Source of the DNA: Jiella pelagia
GTDB taxonomy: Bacteria > Pseudomonadota > Alphaproteobacteria > Rhizobiales > Rhizobiaceae
Reading direction: 5' to 3'
Length of the DNA: 64,000 nucleotides
Assembly (NCBI RefSeq): GCF_026898155.1
Contig: NZ_CP114029.1
Location: 3,700,001-3,764,000, forward strand
The notes below the pieces were generated by a model, which was given only the letters and a program-made list of their open reading frames with translations, did no database searches and was not told where the DNA came from. How positions within the stretch are numbered: position 1 is the stretch's first letter; each line of letters opens with the position of its first letter. This document shows, piece after piece, positions 28,271-37,947 of this stretch. The translations under genes and the position numbers were made by a program.

Positions 28271-28915
28271 TCATCGTCCGCACCAGGGATTGCCGGAGTT
28301 CGGCCAGGGTTGCGCCAGCCCCTCGGCGATCAGGACGGAGCCGGCATCGCGGCCGTCCGACAAGGTGATGGTGACGAGTTCGCGGCGGTATCGATCGTAG
28401 CCGTCGCCGTCGAGATCATATCCGGTCGCAAGCAGCGCCTGCAGGCGGCGGGTGGCCTGGTTGGCGACGATCTTTTCCCGCGGGCATTCGGGGCGCGAGA
28501 CCTCCGGCGCGTCGATGTTCAGGAGGCGCCATTTCGTCCCGCCGGCCCAGCCGGTGTCGCCGTCGACGAGGCAGGTGACACGCTTGCCCTGTCCGCACAG
28601 GGGCAGGGCGCTCCACCGGGAGGCGAGACGGACGCCAGGATCGCTCGTGCCGATCGCCGGACCAAACGTCGACCCGATCGCCGGGGCGCGGTCACCGAGG
28701 ATCGCGGCCTGCCGTTCGATGGCCGCGAAGGCGGCGTCGAGCGCGCCATTCTCCCGCATCTTGCCCAGCAAGAGCGCGGCGGCGAAGACCGACGCGACGA
28801 CCAGAGCGTCACCGGTCAATCTGCGGGCTGAAATCCCCCAAGTGCGTCGCGCGCGCATCGGGCGGTGGCGGTGGGACGGTCCGGTACGGACGAACTTGGA
28901 CGGGGCGTTGCGCAT
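28271..28915 (-). CDS. Membrane-anchored SNase-like nuclease
   Basis: 214 residues. A basic N-terminal stretch is followed by one membrane segment (ALVVASVFAAALLLG), then the thermonuclease-like domain: VTCLVDGDTGWAGGTKWRLLNIDAPE, with the Asp and Arg residues of the calcium/catalytic site, and a C-terminal SVLIAEGLAQPW. It would be held in the inner membrane with the nuclease domain outside the cytoplasm. The ATG chosen (MRNAPSKF) follows one of several in-frame starts; the ribosome site is weak. Confidence 0.75.
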   Translation of the reverse strand: MRNAPSKFVRTGPSHRHRPMRARRTWGISARRLTGDALVVASVFAAALLLGKMRENGALDAAFAAIERQAAILGDRAPAIGSTFGPAIGTSDPGVRLASRWSALPLCGQGKRVTCLVDGDTGWAGGTKWRLLNIDAPEVSRPECPREKIVANQATRRLQALLATGYDLDGDGYDRYRRELVTITLSDGRDAGSVLIAEGLAQPWPNSGNPWCGR

Positions 28916-29165
28916 GACCGCAGGTTGCAGTCGCCCGGTTGCCAAGCCGTCAAAACAATCGCGACGTTTTTATCCAAAAGCCGAATTTTCGGCCGACTTG
29001 CAATCGCGCGTCGCCTTCTTGCGTAACGATGTATGACGTTACGGCATTTTGTCGCCGCGACTGCTTGCCTCCGGTTCCACATCCACGCATGCTGGCTTCC
29101 ACCGATCGGTCACCGTCTTCCGGCTCGCCCGGTCGCCACGAGATCGTGAGCGGGGGAGGGAGACG

Positions 29166-29861
29166 ATGCCGACGGAACTGTTCGCCGCACCGTTGCTTCC
29201 ATTCAGCCTCGCCTTGTGCGGCGTCCTGGCGATTGCGGTGCTGGAAGCCGTTTCCGCCGCGATCGGCCACTCCCTGTCCGGCCTCGTCGACGACGCGCTG
29301 CCCGATCTGTCGCCGGGCGCGCATGCCGGGGTCGATCTCCATGGCGATGTCGAGGTGGGTATCGCTGGGGGCGTCGACGGGGCCTTCGACGGCTCCTTCC
29401 TCGATGCGGCCCTCGACTGGCTGTCCTTCGGGCGGGTGCCGTTTCTCGTTCTCCTCATCCTGTTCCTCCTCGGTTTCGGCGCAACCGGCCTCGTCCTGCA
29501 GGCGGCTTTGACGGGCCTCATTGCCGCGCCGCTTTCGCCAGCCGTCGCTGCGATTCCAGCGGTTCTCGGCGGTGGGTTGTTCATGCGCCATCTCGGCCGG
29601 GTGGTCGGGCGGATCATCCCGAAGGAGGAGACGGCGGCAATCAGCCGCGAGAGCTTCGTCGGGCGGATGGGCGTCGTCAGCGGCGGCACGGCGCGCATCG
29701 GCCTGCCGGCGCAGATGCGCCTCACCGACGAGCACGGCACCACCCACTACCTTCTCGCCGAGCCCGATGACGAGGGCGAGGAATACGGACCGGGAACGCC
29801 GGTCATCGTCGTGTCTCTGGCGGGGGCGACCGCCCGTGTGATGCGTGATCCTACCGTCTGA
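29166..29861 (+). CDS. OB-fold membrane protein, YqiJ-like
   Basis: 231 residues. Two or three membrane segments (LPFSLALCGVLAIAVLEAV, PFLVLLILFLLGFGATGLVLQA) are followed by a soluble C-terminal OB-like domain (FVGRMGVVSGGTARIGLPAQ to VIVVSLAGATARV), the arrangement of YqiJ and NfeD-type proteins. These are encoded next to flotillins and thought to act with them in membrane microdomain organisation or quality control. The flotillin gene follows 58 bases downstream, fitting this. GGGGGAGGGAGACG precedes the ATG. Confidence 0.83.
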   Translation: MPTELFAAPLLPFSLALCGVLAIAVLEAVSAAIGHSLSGLVDDALPDLSPGAHAGVDLHGDVEVGIAGGVDGAFDGSFLDAALDWLSFGRVPFLVLLILFLLGFGATGLVLQAALTGLIAAPLSPAVAAIPAVLGGGLFMRHLGRVVGRIIPKEETAAISRESFVGRMGVVSGGTARIGLPAQMRLTDEHGTTHYLLAEPDDEGEEYGPGTPVIVVSLAGATARVMRDPTV

Positions 29862-29919
29862 CCCGTCCATACGAACGAAGCCGATCCGAGCGATCGCCAT
29901 GCCCGAAGGAGCCACCGCC

Positions 29920-31659
29920 GTGAACGAAACCCTGATCCTCCTGGGAGCGGTCGTCGCGGCGATCGTCGCCGTACTCCTGATCTTCGCCCGGCTCTATCGC
30001 CGCTCGTCGAAGGAGGTCTCCTATGTGCGGACCGGCCTCGGCGGGCAGAAGGTGATCATGAATGGCGGCGCCCTGGTCATGCCGGTGGTGCACGAAGTGA
30101 TCCCGGTCAACATGAACACGCTGCGGCTGGAGGTGCGGCGTGCCGACGAGGCGGCGCTGATCACCCGGGACCGGATGCGCGTCGACGTGGTCGCGGAATT
30201 CTACGTCCGGGCCCAGCCGACAGCCGAATCCATCGCCAACGCCGCCCAGACGCTCGGCCGGCGGACGATGGAGCCAGAGAGCCTGAAGGACCTGATCGAG
30301 GGCAAGTTCGTCGACGCCCTGCGCTCGGTGGCGGCCGAGATGGCGATGGAGGAGCTGCACGAGCGTCGGATCGACTTCGTCCAGAGGGTCCAGAACGCCG
30401 TCTCGGAAGACCTCCTGAAGAACGGCCTCGAACTCGAGACCGTCTCGCTCACCGGCCTCGACCAGACCAGGCGCGACTATTTCAACCCCGACAACGCCTT
30501 TGACGCCGAGGGCCTGACCAAGCTCACCCAGGAGATCGAGGAGCGGCGCAAGAAGCGCAACGACATCGAGCAGGACACCCAGGTCGCCATCGCCCGCAAG
30601 AATCTCGAGGCCGAGCAGATGCAGCTCGAGATCACCCGCGACCAGGAGTATTTCCGGCTGGAGCAGCAGCGCGAGATCGCCGTCCGCCGCGCCGGCCAGG
30701 AGGCGCTGATCTCGACCGAAAAGGCCCAGCGCGAGCGCGAGGCGAGGGAGGCGCAGATCCATTCCGAGCAGGAGGTTCGGCGCCGGGAGATCGCCCAGAA
30801 GCAGGCGCTGGAAGCGGCCGAGATCGAGCGCCGCAAGACCATCGAACTGACCGAGCAGGATCGCGAGATCGCCATCGCCGACCGCTCGCGGGCCAGATCC
30901 GAAGCCCAGGCCGAGGCCGATGCGGCGCGGGCGATCGCCGTGCGCGCCTCAGAACAGGTCGAGACGGTTCGTGAGATCGAGGCGGCCGAGCGACGCAAGC
31001 AGGTCGATCTCGTTGAGGCTCGCCAGGCGGCCGAGCGCCAGGCGATCTCGGTCCGCGTCGGGGCGGAGGCCGAGCGCGAGGCGGCCGAAGACCAGGCCGA
31101 GGCGCAGCGCCAGATCGCCCGCGGCGAGGCCGACCGGGCCCGCATCCTCGCCGAGGCCGAGGCGGATGCCGTGCGCCAGAAGGCCGAGGCCGACGAGGTT
31201 CGCTTCCGGGTCGAGGCGGAGGGCGCGCGGGCGATCAACGAGGCGGCCAACATGCTGTCGGCCGAACAGATCGCCATGCAGGTTCGCCTCCGGCTGATCG
31301 AGGAGCTCCCGAAGATCATTGCCGAAAGCGTCCGGCCGATGGAGCGCATCGAGCAGATCAAGATCCTGCAGGTCGACGGGCTGATGGGCGCCGCCGGCGG
31401 CGGCGGCAACGGCGTCAACGGCAATGGCGACGACGCGGGCTCGATGTCCGACCGGCTGGTCAATTCGGCGCTGCGCTACCGCGGCCAGGCGCCGCTGGTC
31501 GACGCGCTCCTGAAGGAACTCGATCTCGACGGCGGCCTCGGCAATCTCGGCCGCAGTGCCGGGAAGATGGCCGGGCGCGATACCGACGGCGCCTCTCCTG
31601 CAGGCAAGAACGGCGCCGACGGCCGGGGCATCGACACCGGCGAGACGGCAAAGGGTTGA
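29920..31659 (+). CDS. Flotillin-like protein, YqiK family
   Basis: 579 residues. One N-terminal membrane segment (ETLILLGAVVAAIVAVLLIFA), a PHB/SPFH domain (about 35-200), then a very long Glu/Ala/Arg-rich coiled coil (about 210-500) and a Gly-rich flexible region before the C-terminal helix. Flotillins oligomerise at the membrane and mark ordered lipid domains. I use the GTG start because GAAGGAG is 9 bases before it; an ATG 21 bases upstream has no ribosome site. The coiled coil contains a natural in-frame GAGGCTC (31015) and an intact GAGCTC (31303). Confidence 0.88.
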   Translation: MNETLILLGAVVAAIVAVLLIFARLYRRSSKEVSYVRTGLGGQKVIMNGGALVMPVVHEVIPVNMNTLRLEVRRADEAALITRDRMRVDVVAEFYVRAQPTAESIANAAQTLGRRTMEPESLKDLIEGKFVDALRSVAAEMAMEELHERRIDFVQRVQNAVSEDLLKNGLELETVSLTGLDQTRRDYFNPDNAFDAEGLTKLTQEIEERRKKRNDIEQDTQVAIARKNLEAEQMQLEITRDQEYFRLEQQREIAVRRAGQEALISTEKAQREREAREAQIHSEQEVRRREIAQKQALEAAEIERRKTIELTEQDREIAIADRSRARSEAQAEADAARAIAVRASEQVETVREIEAAERRKQVDLVEARQAAERQAISVRVGAEAEREAAEDQAEAQRQIARGEADRARILAEAEADAVRQKAEADEVRFRVEAEGARAINEAANMLSAEQIAMQVRLRLIEELPKIIAESVRPMERIEQIKILQVDGLMGAAGGGGNGVNGNGDDAGSMSDRLVNSALRYRGQAPLVDALLKELDLDGGLGNLGRSAGKMAGRDTDGASPAGKNGADGRGIDTGETAKG

Positions 31660-31787
31660 CCGGCGACCGGGGCAGGTGCCGGTCGAGCCTCTACAAGATT
31701 CACACCTTTCAAAAGGGCTTCGTTTGCAAGCCGATGCCAAGCAGCGTTTACGTGGACGAATGGTGTCGAAACCTCGCGACCTCGTCA

Positions 31788-31811
31788 TTCTCGGGCCCCG
31801 TCCCGAGAATC
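31788..31811. repeat. Palindromic repeat copy 1
   Basis: ATTCTCGGG-CCCCGT-CCCGAGAAT, 9-base perfect arms. It is the TCGTCATT-CTCGGG type of dispersed palindrome seen in many alphaproteobacterial intergenic regions. A degenerate half copy (GGATTCTCGGGGC) follows at 31882-31902. Confidence 0.7.
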
Positions 31812-31993
31812 CAGGGGCACCCGCGGCAACGTCGGCCGCTTCCGCCTTCTGCAGCTGAAGCCGCTAGCGCCCGACGACACAGGATTCTCGGGGCGGGGCC
31901 CCACAAAATTCACACATTCGATCGAGGTACGGTCGTGGCCAGGTCCCGTGCACGGGCGGAGAGGCCTATAATTGGCCGAAACCGTCGAAATTG

Positions 31994-32125
31994 CGTCATC
32001 CTCGGGCTTGTCCCGAGGATCTACCGCCGGCTCAGCGACAGAATCCTCTCAGAATGGCCCTCGACCGCGAAGCGCCGAACGATCAACCCGCAGTAGATCC
32101 TCGGGACAAGCCCGAGGATGACGAC
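31994..32125. repeat. Inverted pair of palindromic repeats (MITE-like)
   Basis: Two copies of ATCCTCGGG-N5-CCCGAGGAT (31998-32020 and 32097-32119) face each other. Including flanks they make a longer inverted repeat: GTCATCC...GATCTAC on the left and GTAGATC...GGATGAC on the right, with about 70 bases between. Each copy can fold alone, or both together into one long cruciform. The arrangement resembles a small non-autonomous palindromic mobile unit. Confidence 0.72.
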
Positions 32126-32253
32126 GCAGTGGTGTAAACAACTGAAAGTCAAACGTTTTGGCGGATCGCTCGGGCTGAAGTCAGCATCCGCATCGAGCGA
32201 TCAGGTGTGAATGCTGCAGGGTCGAGCCGGAGGCAGCCTGCGCTCGCGGCGCC

Positions 32254-33510
32254 TCAGGCGGTCGTCAGCGGAAGGCGGATCACCTGTTCGAGCCCGCCTT
32301 CGGGGCGGTTGGCGATCGCGATCGTGCCGCCGTTCTGGTCGATGATTTCCTTGGCGATCGCCATGCCGAGCCCGGCCCCGGGCTTCACCTTGCGGCGGCC
32401 GGGATCGACCCGGAAGAACGGCTCGAAGGCCCGTTCGAGCAGCTCTTCGGGAATGCCGGGACCATCGTCGACGATGCGGATCTCGGCGAAACCGCCATGC
32501 CTTGCGAGCGAAAGGCGCGCCTCGCCGCCATGGACGGCGGCGTTTTCCATGAGGTTGCGCAGGGCCCGCTTCAGCGCCAGCGGCCGGGCAAGCACGGTGA
32601 GATCCACGGTCGCGGGGTCGGGGGCGGTGACCGCATGGCCGATGTCCTCCATCTCGCCGACGATCTCCGCCAAGAGCCGCTTCAGCCGGACCGGCTCGCC
32701 CGCCTGGGGCTCGACCTCCTCGCGCACCAGCCGGATGGCGCTGTCGGCAATGCGGTCGAGTTCCTCAAGGTCCTTCAGCCAGGTCTCGCGCTCGTCGTCG
32801 GGCAGGAACTCGGCGCGCAGGCGCATGCGCGTCATCGGCGTCCGGAGATCGTGGCCGGCGGCGGCGACGAGCCGCATGCGGCTTTCGACGGCGGCGCGCA
32901 CCCGCGTCGTCAGCCGGTTCAGCGCCGAGGCCGTGGCGCGCACTTCCGGCGGGCCGTCTTCGGGAACATGGGCGGGCAGGCCGTCCGGCCCGACATTCGA
33001 GACCGCCTTGTCGAGGATCACCAGCGGCCGCGTCATCTTGGTGGCGGCAAGGATCGAGATCGCCGCGACGCCGACGGCAAGCACGGCGAGATAGGCGGCA
33101 AAGCCGAGGAAATTGCGTGGCGGAAAGCCCGGATAGGGAAGATAGGCCCAGCGCCCGGGGAGAAATTCGAAGGCTAGCTGCCGGGTCCGGGCCTCCGGAT
33201 CGCCGACGATGCGCACCGGGATGTCGAGGCCCCTGTCCGCCAGGGCGCCGCTGATGCCGCCGCTGTCGCGCACGAAGACATCCGGCTCGCGTTTCGGCTC
33301 GTCCTCGACGACGATGCCGAGACGCGCCGCCGCGTCGGGGTCTTCGCGCAGAACGGAAGCGATGATGCGCACCTCTTCGGCGAAGGTGGCGCGGAAACTC
33401 TCGCGGTCGGGCCGGTCCAGCATCGTCAGGGAGACCAGCGCGGCCAAAGCGACGACGCCGAGGACGGAGACGAGCAGCAGCAGCGCGAGGCGGAACCGCA
33501 GCGACTTCAC
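32254..33510 (-). CDS. Sensor histidine kinase, EnvZ-like
   Basis: 418 residues. N-terminal membrane helix (LALLLLVSVLGVVALAALV), a periplasmic domain of about 100 residues, a second helix (GFAAYLAVLAVGVAAISIL), HAMP, then HisKA with the phospho-acceptor in AAGHDLRTPMTRM and a HATPase domain with NLMENAAVHG (N box), DDGPGIP (G1) and GAGLGMAIAK (G2). It pairs with the response regulator upstream, whose stop overlaps its start by 4 bases. The stimulus is unknown. A Spy-like gene diverges from the pair, hinting at envelope stress. Confidence 0.92.
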   Translation of the reverse strand: MKSLRFRLALLLLVSVLGVVALAALVSLTMLDRPDRESFRATFAEEVRIIASVLREDPDAAARLGIVVEDEPKREPDVFVRDSGGISGALADRGLDIPVRIVGDPEARTRQLAFEFLPGRWAYLPYPGFPPRNFLGFAAYLAVLAVGVAAISILAATKMTRPLVILDKAVSNVGPDGLPAHVPEDGPPEVRATASALNRLTTRVRAAVESRMRLVAAAGHDLRTPMTRMRLRAEFLPDDERETWLKDLEELDRIADSAIRLVREEVEPQAGEPVRLKRLLAEIVGEMEDIGHAVTAPDPATVDLTVLARPLALKRALRNLMENAAVHGGEARLSLARHGGFAEIRIVDDGPGIPEELLERAFEPFFRVDPGRRKVKPGAGLGMAIAKEIIDQNGGTIAIANRPEGGLEQVIRLPLTTA

Positions 33511-34243
33511 GGGGTCACGTCCTCGTCCCGTTCGACCCTTGCGGCAAACTGGTAGCCGCCGTTGCGCACCGTCTTGAACAGACGGAAGACGCCGTTGTCG
33601 CTCAGCTTTCGCCTGAGGCGGCTCATCGTCACGTCGATCGAGCGGTCGAACGGATCGGCCGAGCGGCCATGCAGGAGATCCATCAGGATGTCGCGTGACA
33701 GAACCCGGCCCGGCCGCTCGAGGAAGATCATCAGAAGATCGAACTCGGCGCCGGTGAGCGCGACATCCTCGCCATCCGGGCCGGTCAGGCTGCGCCGCTC
33801 CGGGATGAGGGTAAAGCCCTCGAACCGGAAGGCGGAGGTGGAGGCGCCGCCGCTCTCCTTGGGGCCCGAGACGCTGCCCCTTCGCAGGACCGCGCGGATC
33901 CGCGCGGCGAGCCTCGCGCGGGTTGAACGGCTTGCCGAGATAGTCGTCGGCGCCGAGGCTCGAGCCCGATGATCCGGTCGACGTCCTCCTTCAGGGCGGT
34001 GAGCAGGATGACGGCGATCTCCGGCTTGTCGTCCTTGATCTCCCGGCAGATGTCGAGGCCGGACCCGTCGGGCAGCATGACGTCGAGAACGACCAGATCG
34101 ACTCGCGAATCCGCCAGCCGCTGCTGGCACTGCTTGCGGTTCGCCGCGAGCTGGCAGCGAAAGCCCTGGCTGTCGAGATATTTGCCGAGCAGCCGGCAGA
34201 TCTCCGGATCGTCGTCCACCACGAGGATGTTGGGCTGGGTCAT
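33507..34243 (-). CDS. OmpR-family response regulator (two GAGCTC insertions)
   Basis: 244 residues after removing one base at 33909-33915 and one at 33955-33961. These restore IGLELGADDYLGKPF and NPRELAARIRAVLRRG, both highly conserved in the family. The receiver domain has the acidic pair VVDDDPE, the phospho-Asp in LVVLDVMLPD, and Lys in GKPFNPREL. The C-terminal winged helix is in SIDVTMSRLRRKL and TVRNGGYQF. Two identical insertions within 50 bases of one essential domain argue strongly for artefact. The start MTQPNILVVDDD is the natural one. It is divergent from the gene at 34481. Confidence 0.92.
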
Positions 34244-34480
34244 CGTCGTCGATCCTGAACTCGTCGCCTGCCAGGGCATGATCATCGTCGCCGCCAGTCT
34301 TGCGGCGTCGCGCGGACTTGCGCGAGAGGCGGTTTGTAATCTTGTGTTGCGGCACCCCGGCTCGATACGCGGCGTAACAAATCAGGCCGATCGTGGCGAC
34401 ATTCGGCAACATTCCGCCGCACCCTCGCAACATGCCGTCCCTATGTTCTCCCTCACCACTCGAATCAAGGGAGATCAGTG

Positions 34481-35432
34481 ATGAGATCAATTCGAGACGC
34501 AAAGTCCGGAAATTTCTCGAGCCGCGCTAGGATGGCGACCGGCGCGGCGCTGGCCGCGGCACTCTTCGGCACCAGCGCCTTCGCGCAAGGCATGCCGCAG
34601 CAGGCGCAGCAGCCTGCGGCGAAAATGCAGGCCGGCGAAGGGGCGGGGCACAGGGGCCCCGGTCACAAGGGGCCGATGCGCTTTGCCCAGGACCACGAGC
34701 GCGGCGGCCACGGCTGGCGCCATGGCCGCCATCAGGGCCCTCGCCACGGCATGATGTCTCCGGCCAAGATTGCCGGCGCCCTCGCGTCACTCGAGACCGG
34801 GATAGGCATTCAGCCGGACCAGATGGGCACCTGGCGCCGGTTCACCGGCTCGCTCATCGCCTTTGCCGAAGCGGCGCAGCCGGGCCCGCGCGGCATGGGG
34901 CCGAGGGGCCCGCGCGGAATGCGCTCCGACCAAAGAGGCCCGGGCGCAGCGCCGGCGCCGCAGGCCGACCCGTCCGAGACCGGCGAAGCCGCCGGCGGCT
35001 CGCAGACTGCCGGCGCGCCGGATGACCAGGGGCCGAACGAGGCTCTTCGCCTTCCGCATGCTCGACCGTTTCGCCGATCGCGCCATCGATGCCGGCGACC
35101 GGGCAAGGGAGCTGAAATCGGCGCTGGCCGATCTCGAATCCACCCTGACGCCCGAGCAGATCGACCGCGCCCGCGGCCTCATCCGCTCGATGATGCGGGA
35201 AATGCGCGAGGAGCGTCGTGGGGACCGCAGGGGCCGCGAGGGCCGGTGGGACCATCACGACCGCGGCGACCACAAGGGGCCGAGGCACCGGCACCATGAC
35301 GACCGGCGCGGCCCGCACCACGAGCGGGGCGCGGTGGACATGCAGCCGGGCGGCCCGGCCGGGCCCGGCGACGCGGAAGACGAGGACTTCGGTCCCGAAA
35401 CGCCCGCGATGGACGAGCCGCAGCAGGGCTGA
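34481..35432 (+). CDS. Exported Spy/CpxP-like LTxxQ protein (frame broken by GAGCTC insertion)
   Basis: 316 residues after removing one base at 35039-35045 (restores GPNELFAFRMLDRFADRA). The N-terminus has a signal peptide (MATGAALAAALFGTSAFAQ). The mature protein is His/Gly/Arg/Pro-rich and contains the motif LTPEQIDRARGLIRSMM, the LTxxQ hallmark of Spy/CpxP periplasmic chaperones. The His-rich stretches (GHRGPGHKGPM, HHERG) could bind metal. It diverges from the two-component pair, which probably controls it, as Cpx or Bae controls Spy. GGGAGA lies 7-8 bases before the ATG. Confidence 0.72.
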
Positions 35433-35445
35433 GGCAGCCTGAAGC

Positions 35446-35522
35446 ATGATCCCGAAAAGCGGGTGCCGCCTTTCGAAACGGATCATCGGGCGACGGCAAG
35501 ACGGAGCGGGATGAGATCTCCT
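35446..35522. repeat. GCATGATC-type palindromic repeat, copy A
   Basis: GCATGATCCCGAAAAG...CGGATCATC followed by a second hairpin GAGCGGGATGAGATC-TCC-TCCCGCTC. The same two modules, in the other order, occur at 53673-53771. This repeat is widespread in Rhizobiales. Confidence 0.7.
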
Positions 35523-35668
35523 CCCGCTCCTGACGGAATGCGGCGATGACCGACCCCCCTCGGGTCTTCGCCGTAGATCGCGTGGCCGGCCGCCGTCCGG
35601 GCCGGCCACCGAACGAGAAGCCGCCGAGGCCCAGAAGCCTCGACGGCTTTCTTTTTGCTGCCGTCCGC

Positions 35669-36340
35669 TCAGACCGTCCCGAAACGGTGGACCGAGTGGA
35701 CGCGGAATGGCGCCCCCGGTTCCGGCTCGACGAAGATCGCCAGCTGGTCGATCGTCAGCGTCTCGCCGTCGAACGCGGCGAAGGCCTCGTCGAGAGCGGG
35801 ACGCAGCGCCCCGGCCTGTTCCTCCGACAACGCCCCCGACAGGGTCATGTGGAAGCGAAACTCCTCGAAGACGTAAGGATAGCCCCATTCTTCGAGATAG
35901 GCGCGCTGGCGCTCGGTGAGCCGATCGGGCCGGCGGCGGGCGATAGCCGCCTCGCTCAACGGCGCCCGGAATGGCGCGAAGGCGCGTACGGCCGCTTCTT
36001 CCATGGCGAAGAGTTCCTCGGATGGCTCGCCCGGTATCAGGGCGAAGAACGGCCCGAGCTTTTCCGGCACCCGCGCGGTGAGGAGAAACGGGCGCTGGGC
36101 GGCGCAGAATTCCGAAAGACGTGCATCGACATGTGACAGATCGGCCGTGTCGGCGAGGTCGAAGGGCGCGACGATGGTGGCGTGAAAGCCGTAGCGGGCA
36201 GGGGAGCCGACGAGCGGATCACGGGCTTCGTCCGGCTCGCGGGTCGCCTCGCCGTCGAACGGATTGCGGCCGAGCCAGCGATGAGCCGTCATCGCCAGCG
36301 GCGAGCCCGCCGGCGGAGTGTAATAGATCGCCGCGCGCAT
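35669..36340 (-). CDS. DUF1045 protein, 2H-phosphoesterase-like
   Basis: 223 residues. Two HxT-type motifs (RYGFHATIVAP at about residue 52 and FRFHMTLSG at about 160) mark the 2H phosphoesterase fold, whose members act on cyclic or phosphodiester bonds. DUF1045 proteins are often encoded with phosphonate-degradation genes, where a related protein hydrolyses an intermediate; no phosphonate genes are present here, so the local role is open. The start MRAAIYYTPPAGSPL is the family standard. Confidence 0.85.
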   Translation of the reverse strand: MRAAIYYTPPAGSPLAMTAHRWLGRNPFDGEATREPDEARDPLVGSPARYGFHATIVAPFDLADTADLSHVDARLSEFCAAQRPFLLTARVPEKLGPFFALIPGEPSEELFAMEEAAVRAFAPFRAPLSEAAIARRRPDRLTERQRAYLEEWGYPYVFEEFRFHMTLSGALSEEQAGALRPALDEAFAAFDGETLTIDQLAIFVEPEPGAPFRVHSVHRFGTV

Positions 36341-36669
36341 GCCGGTCGTCTCCTCGATGTCTTCGGCTCTTGATTGCGGCCGACCCCGGCCGGCGATCGC
36401 TGCCGGGACGTCGTTCCGATCGTCGCCAGCTTCGGCCTGCCGCAGTATGCGACCTGTTCGATGACGATCTGATGTCAAGCCGCGGAAGGGTGCCCGTCTG
36501 CGGTTCCACCTGCCCGCGGCAAGGCCCAGGTCAGGGTCACGGGACTTTCTGTGGCATCGTCGGCACAGGCGAAGCGCGAAGTCTTTCAACGGACTGTTCG
36601 GCGTTTGACAGGATTCCGGCCGGTTGCGCATAGCTCGGCGACCCGCAATGCGAAGAGGGTCGGCTGTCC
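36341..36669. other. Gap without recognised features
   Basis: About 330 bases between two divergent genes. Frames crossing it have shadow-like composition. It must hold the promoters of both genes, but I could not fix them. Confidence 0.45.
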
Positions 36670-37542
36670 ATGCGCGACTGGTTTCAGCAGCTTCGATCCG
36701 CCCGGCTCTTCAGCTTCCTAGCGCTGGCGATCCCGGCGCTTGCACTGGCAGGCTGCCAGACGGCCGAGCTGACGCCGGCCTCGCTCGGCCTGACGACGCT
36801 GACCGAGCAGAGCGTCGCCGAGATCCGCGGCCACTCCGTCCTCGTCATGGACTATCAGAGCGCCCGCATTCTCGAGGCCGAGAACCCCGATGCGCTGCGC
36901 TATCCGGCCTCTCTGACGAAGATGATGACGCTGTTTCTCCTCTTCGAGGCGGTCGATGCCGGCAAGCTGTCGCTCGACACCGAGCTGACGGTCAGCGCCG
37001 AGGCCGCCGCCGAGCCGCCCTCGAAGCTCGGCTTCAGACCCGGCGAGACCATCTCGGTGCGCGACGCAGCGCAGGCGCTGGCGACGAAGTCGGCCAACGA
37101 CGTCGCCGTGGTGATTGCCGAAAACCTCGCCGGCACGCAGGCGAACTTTGCCGCCGTGATGACGGCGAGGGCCCGCCAGATCGGCATGCGCAACACCCGC
37201 TTCGTCAACGCCTCCGGCCTGCCGGATTCCGGCCAGATATCCACCGCCCGCGACATGTCGATCCTCGCCCGGACGTTGATCTCGCGCTTTTCCCGCTACA
37301 TGCCGATGTTCCATGTCACCGAGTTTTCCTTCAAGGGCCGAACCTACCGGGCCACCAACAAGCTGCTCGGCAAGGTCGAGGGCGTCGACGGGCTGAAGAC
37401 CGGCTACATCCGCGATTCCGGCTTCCACCTCGTCGCGACCGCGATGCGCGGCGGTCGGCGGCTGATCGTCGTCGTCATGGGCGGGCGCACCGGCAACGAG
37501 CGCAACGCCGAGGTCACGGCACTGATCGACAAGTATATGTGA
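36670..37542 (+). CDS. D-alanyl-D-alanine carboxypeptidase (S11), lipoprotein type
   Basis: 290 residues. It trims the terminal D-Ala of peptidoglycan stem peptides in the periplasm. The three penicillin-binding motifs are present: SLTK (YPASLTKMMTLF), SAN (KSANDVAVV) and KTG (GLKTGYIRDSG). The N-terminus ends in LALAGCQ, a lipobox, so it is probably lipid-anchored. It is short, lacking the C-terminal beta domain and amphipathic helix of DacA/DacC, like DacF-type minimal enzymes. An ATG start is used; there is no strong ribosome site. Confidence 0.9.
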   Translation: MRDWFQQLRSARLFSFLALAIPALALAGCQTAELTPASLGLTTLTEQSVAEIRGHSVLVMDYQSARILEAENPDALRYPASLTKMMTLFLLFEAVDAGKLSLDTELTVSAEAAAEPPSKLGFRPGETISVRDAAQALATKSANDVAVVIAENLAGTQANFAAVMTARARQIGMRNTRFVNASGLPDSGQISTARDMSILARTLISRFSRYMPMFHVTEFSFKGRTYRATNKLLGKVEGVDGLKTGYIRDSGFHLVATAMRGGRRLIVVVMGGRTGNERNAEVTALIDKYM

Positions 37543-37572
37543 GGCGGCAAGCATGGGAGCCGTCCCAGTGGC

Positions 37573-37947
37573 TCAGTCGGCCTGAGGCGAGAATGCGATC
37601 TGCAGTTCCAGGGCTATGGACGCAAGCCGCTTGTCACGCGTCCAAAGCCTGAGGTTGGGATCAGAAAGGCAGATGGTGACCAGCGCGACATCGACGAAGC
37701 CAATGCCGCGCCGATAGAGCCGGTGCTGCTCAATATGTTCGCGCAGATCCGGCAGTGGTGTCGGCAAAACGGTCGGCAAGCCCTCGATCATTGCGAGGAA
37801 TTTGTCTCGATCTCGGATCGATCCGAGCGCGAGTTCCGCAATCACGTAAGGGTGGCCCGCAATCTGATTGGCGAGCAGAAGATCCGCCAGAACATCGTCG
37901 CCGAGACGAAGGTGATCCACCCAGATTGACGTGTCGGCGATGATCAT
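37573..37947 (-). CDS. vapC: PIN-domain toxin, VapC
   Basis: 124 residues. The PIN fold acidic residues are visible: Asp in IIADTSIWVDHL, Glu in VIAELALG, Asp in GFVDVALV and Asp in LWTRDKRL. VapC toxins are Mg-dependent endoribonucleases, usually cutting tRNA or rRNA loops. Its ATG overlaps the TGA of the antitoxin gene (TGATG), so the two are translationally coupled. A TTG one codon upstream is also possible. Confidence 0.9.
   Translation of the reverse strand: MIIADTSIWVDHLRLGDDVLADLLLANQIAGHPYVIAELALGSIRDRDKFLAMIEGLPTVLPTPLPDLREHIEQHRLYRRGIGFVDVALVTICLSDPNLRLWTRDKRLASIALELQIAFSPQAD

Larger units (their letters stand above)
31660..32253. other. Non-coding region built of palindromic repeats
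   Basis: About 590 bases without a gene between the flotillin and the sensor kinase genes, which converge on it. It is largely made of small palindromic repeats listed separately. The phrase ATTCACAC occurs twice, next to CTACAAG and CCACAAA. A GAGCCTC occurs at 31685. Confidence 0.65.
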
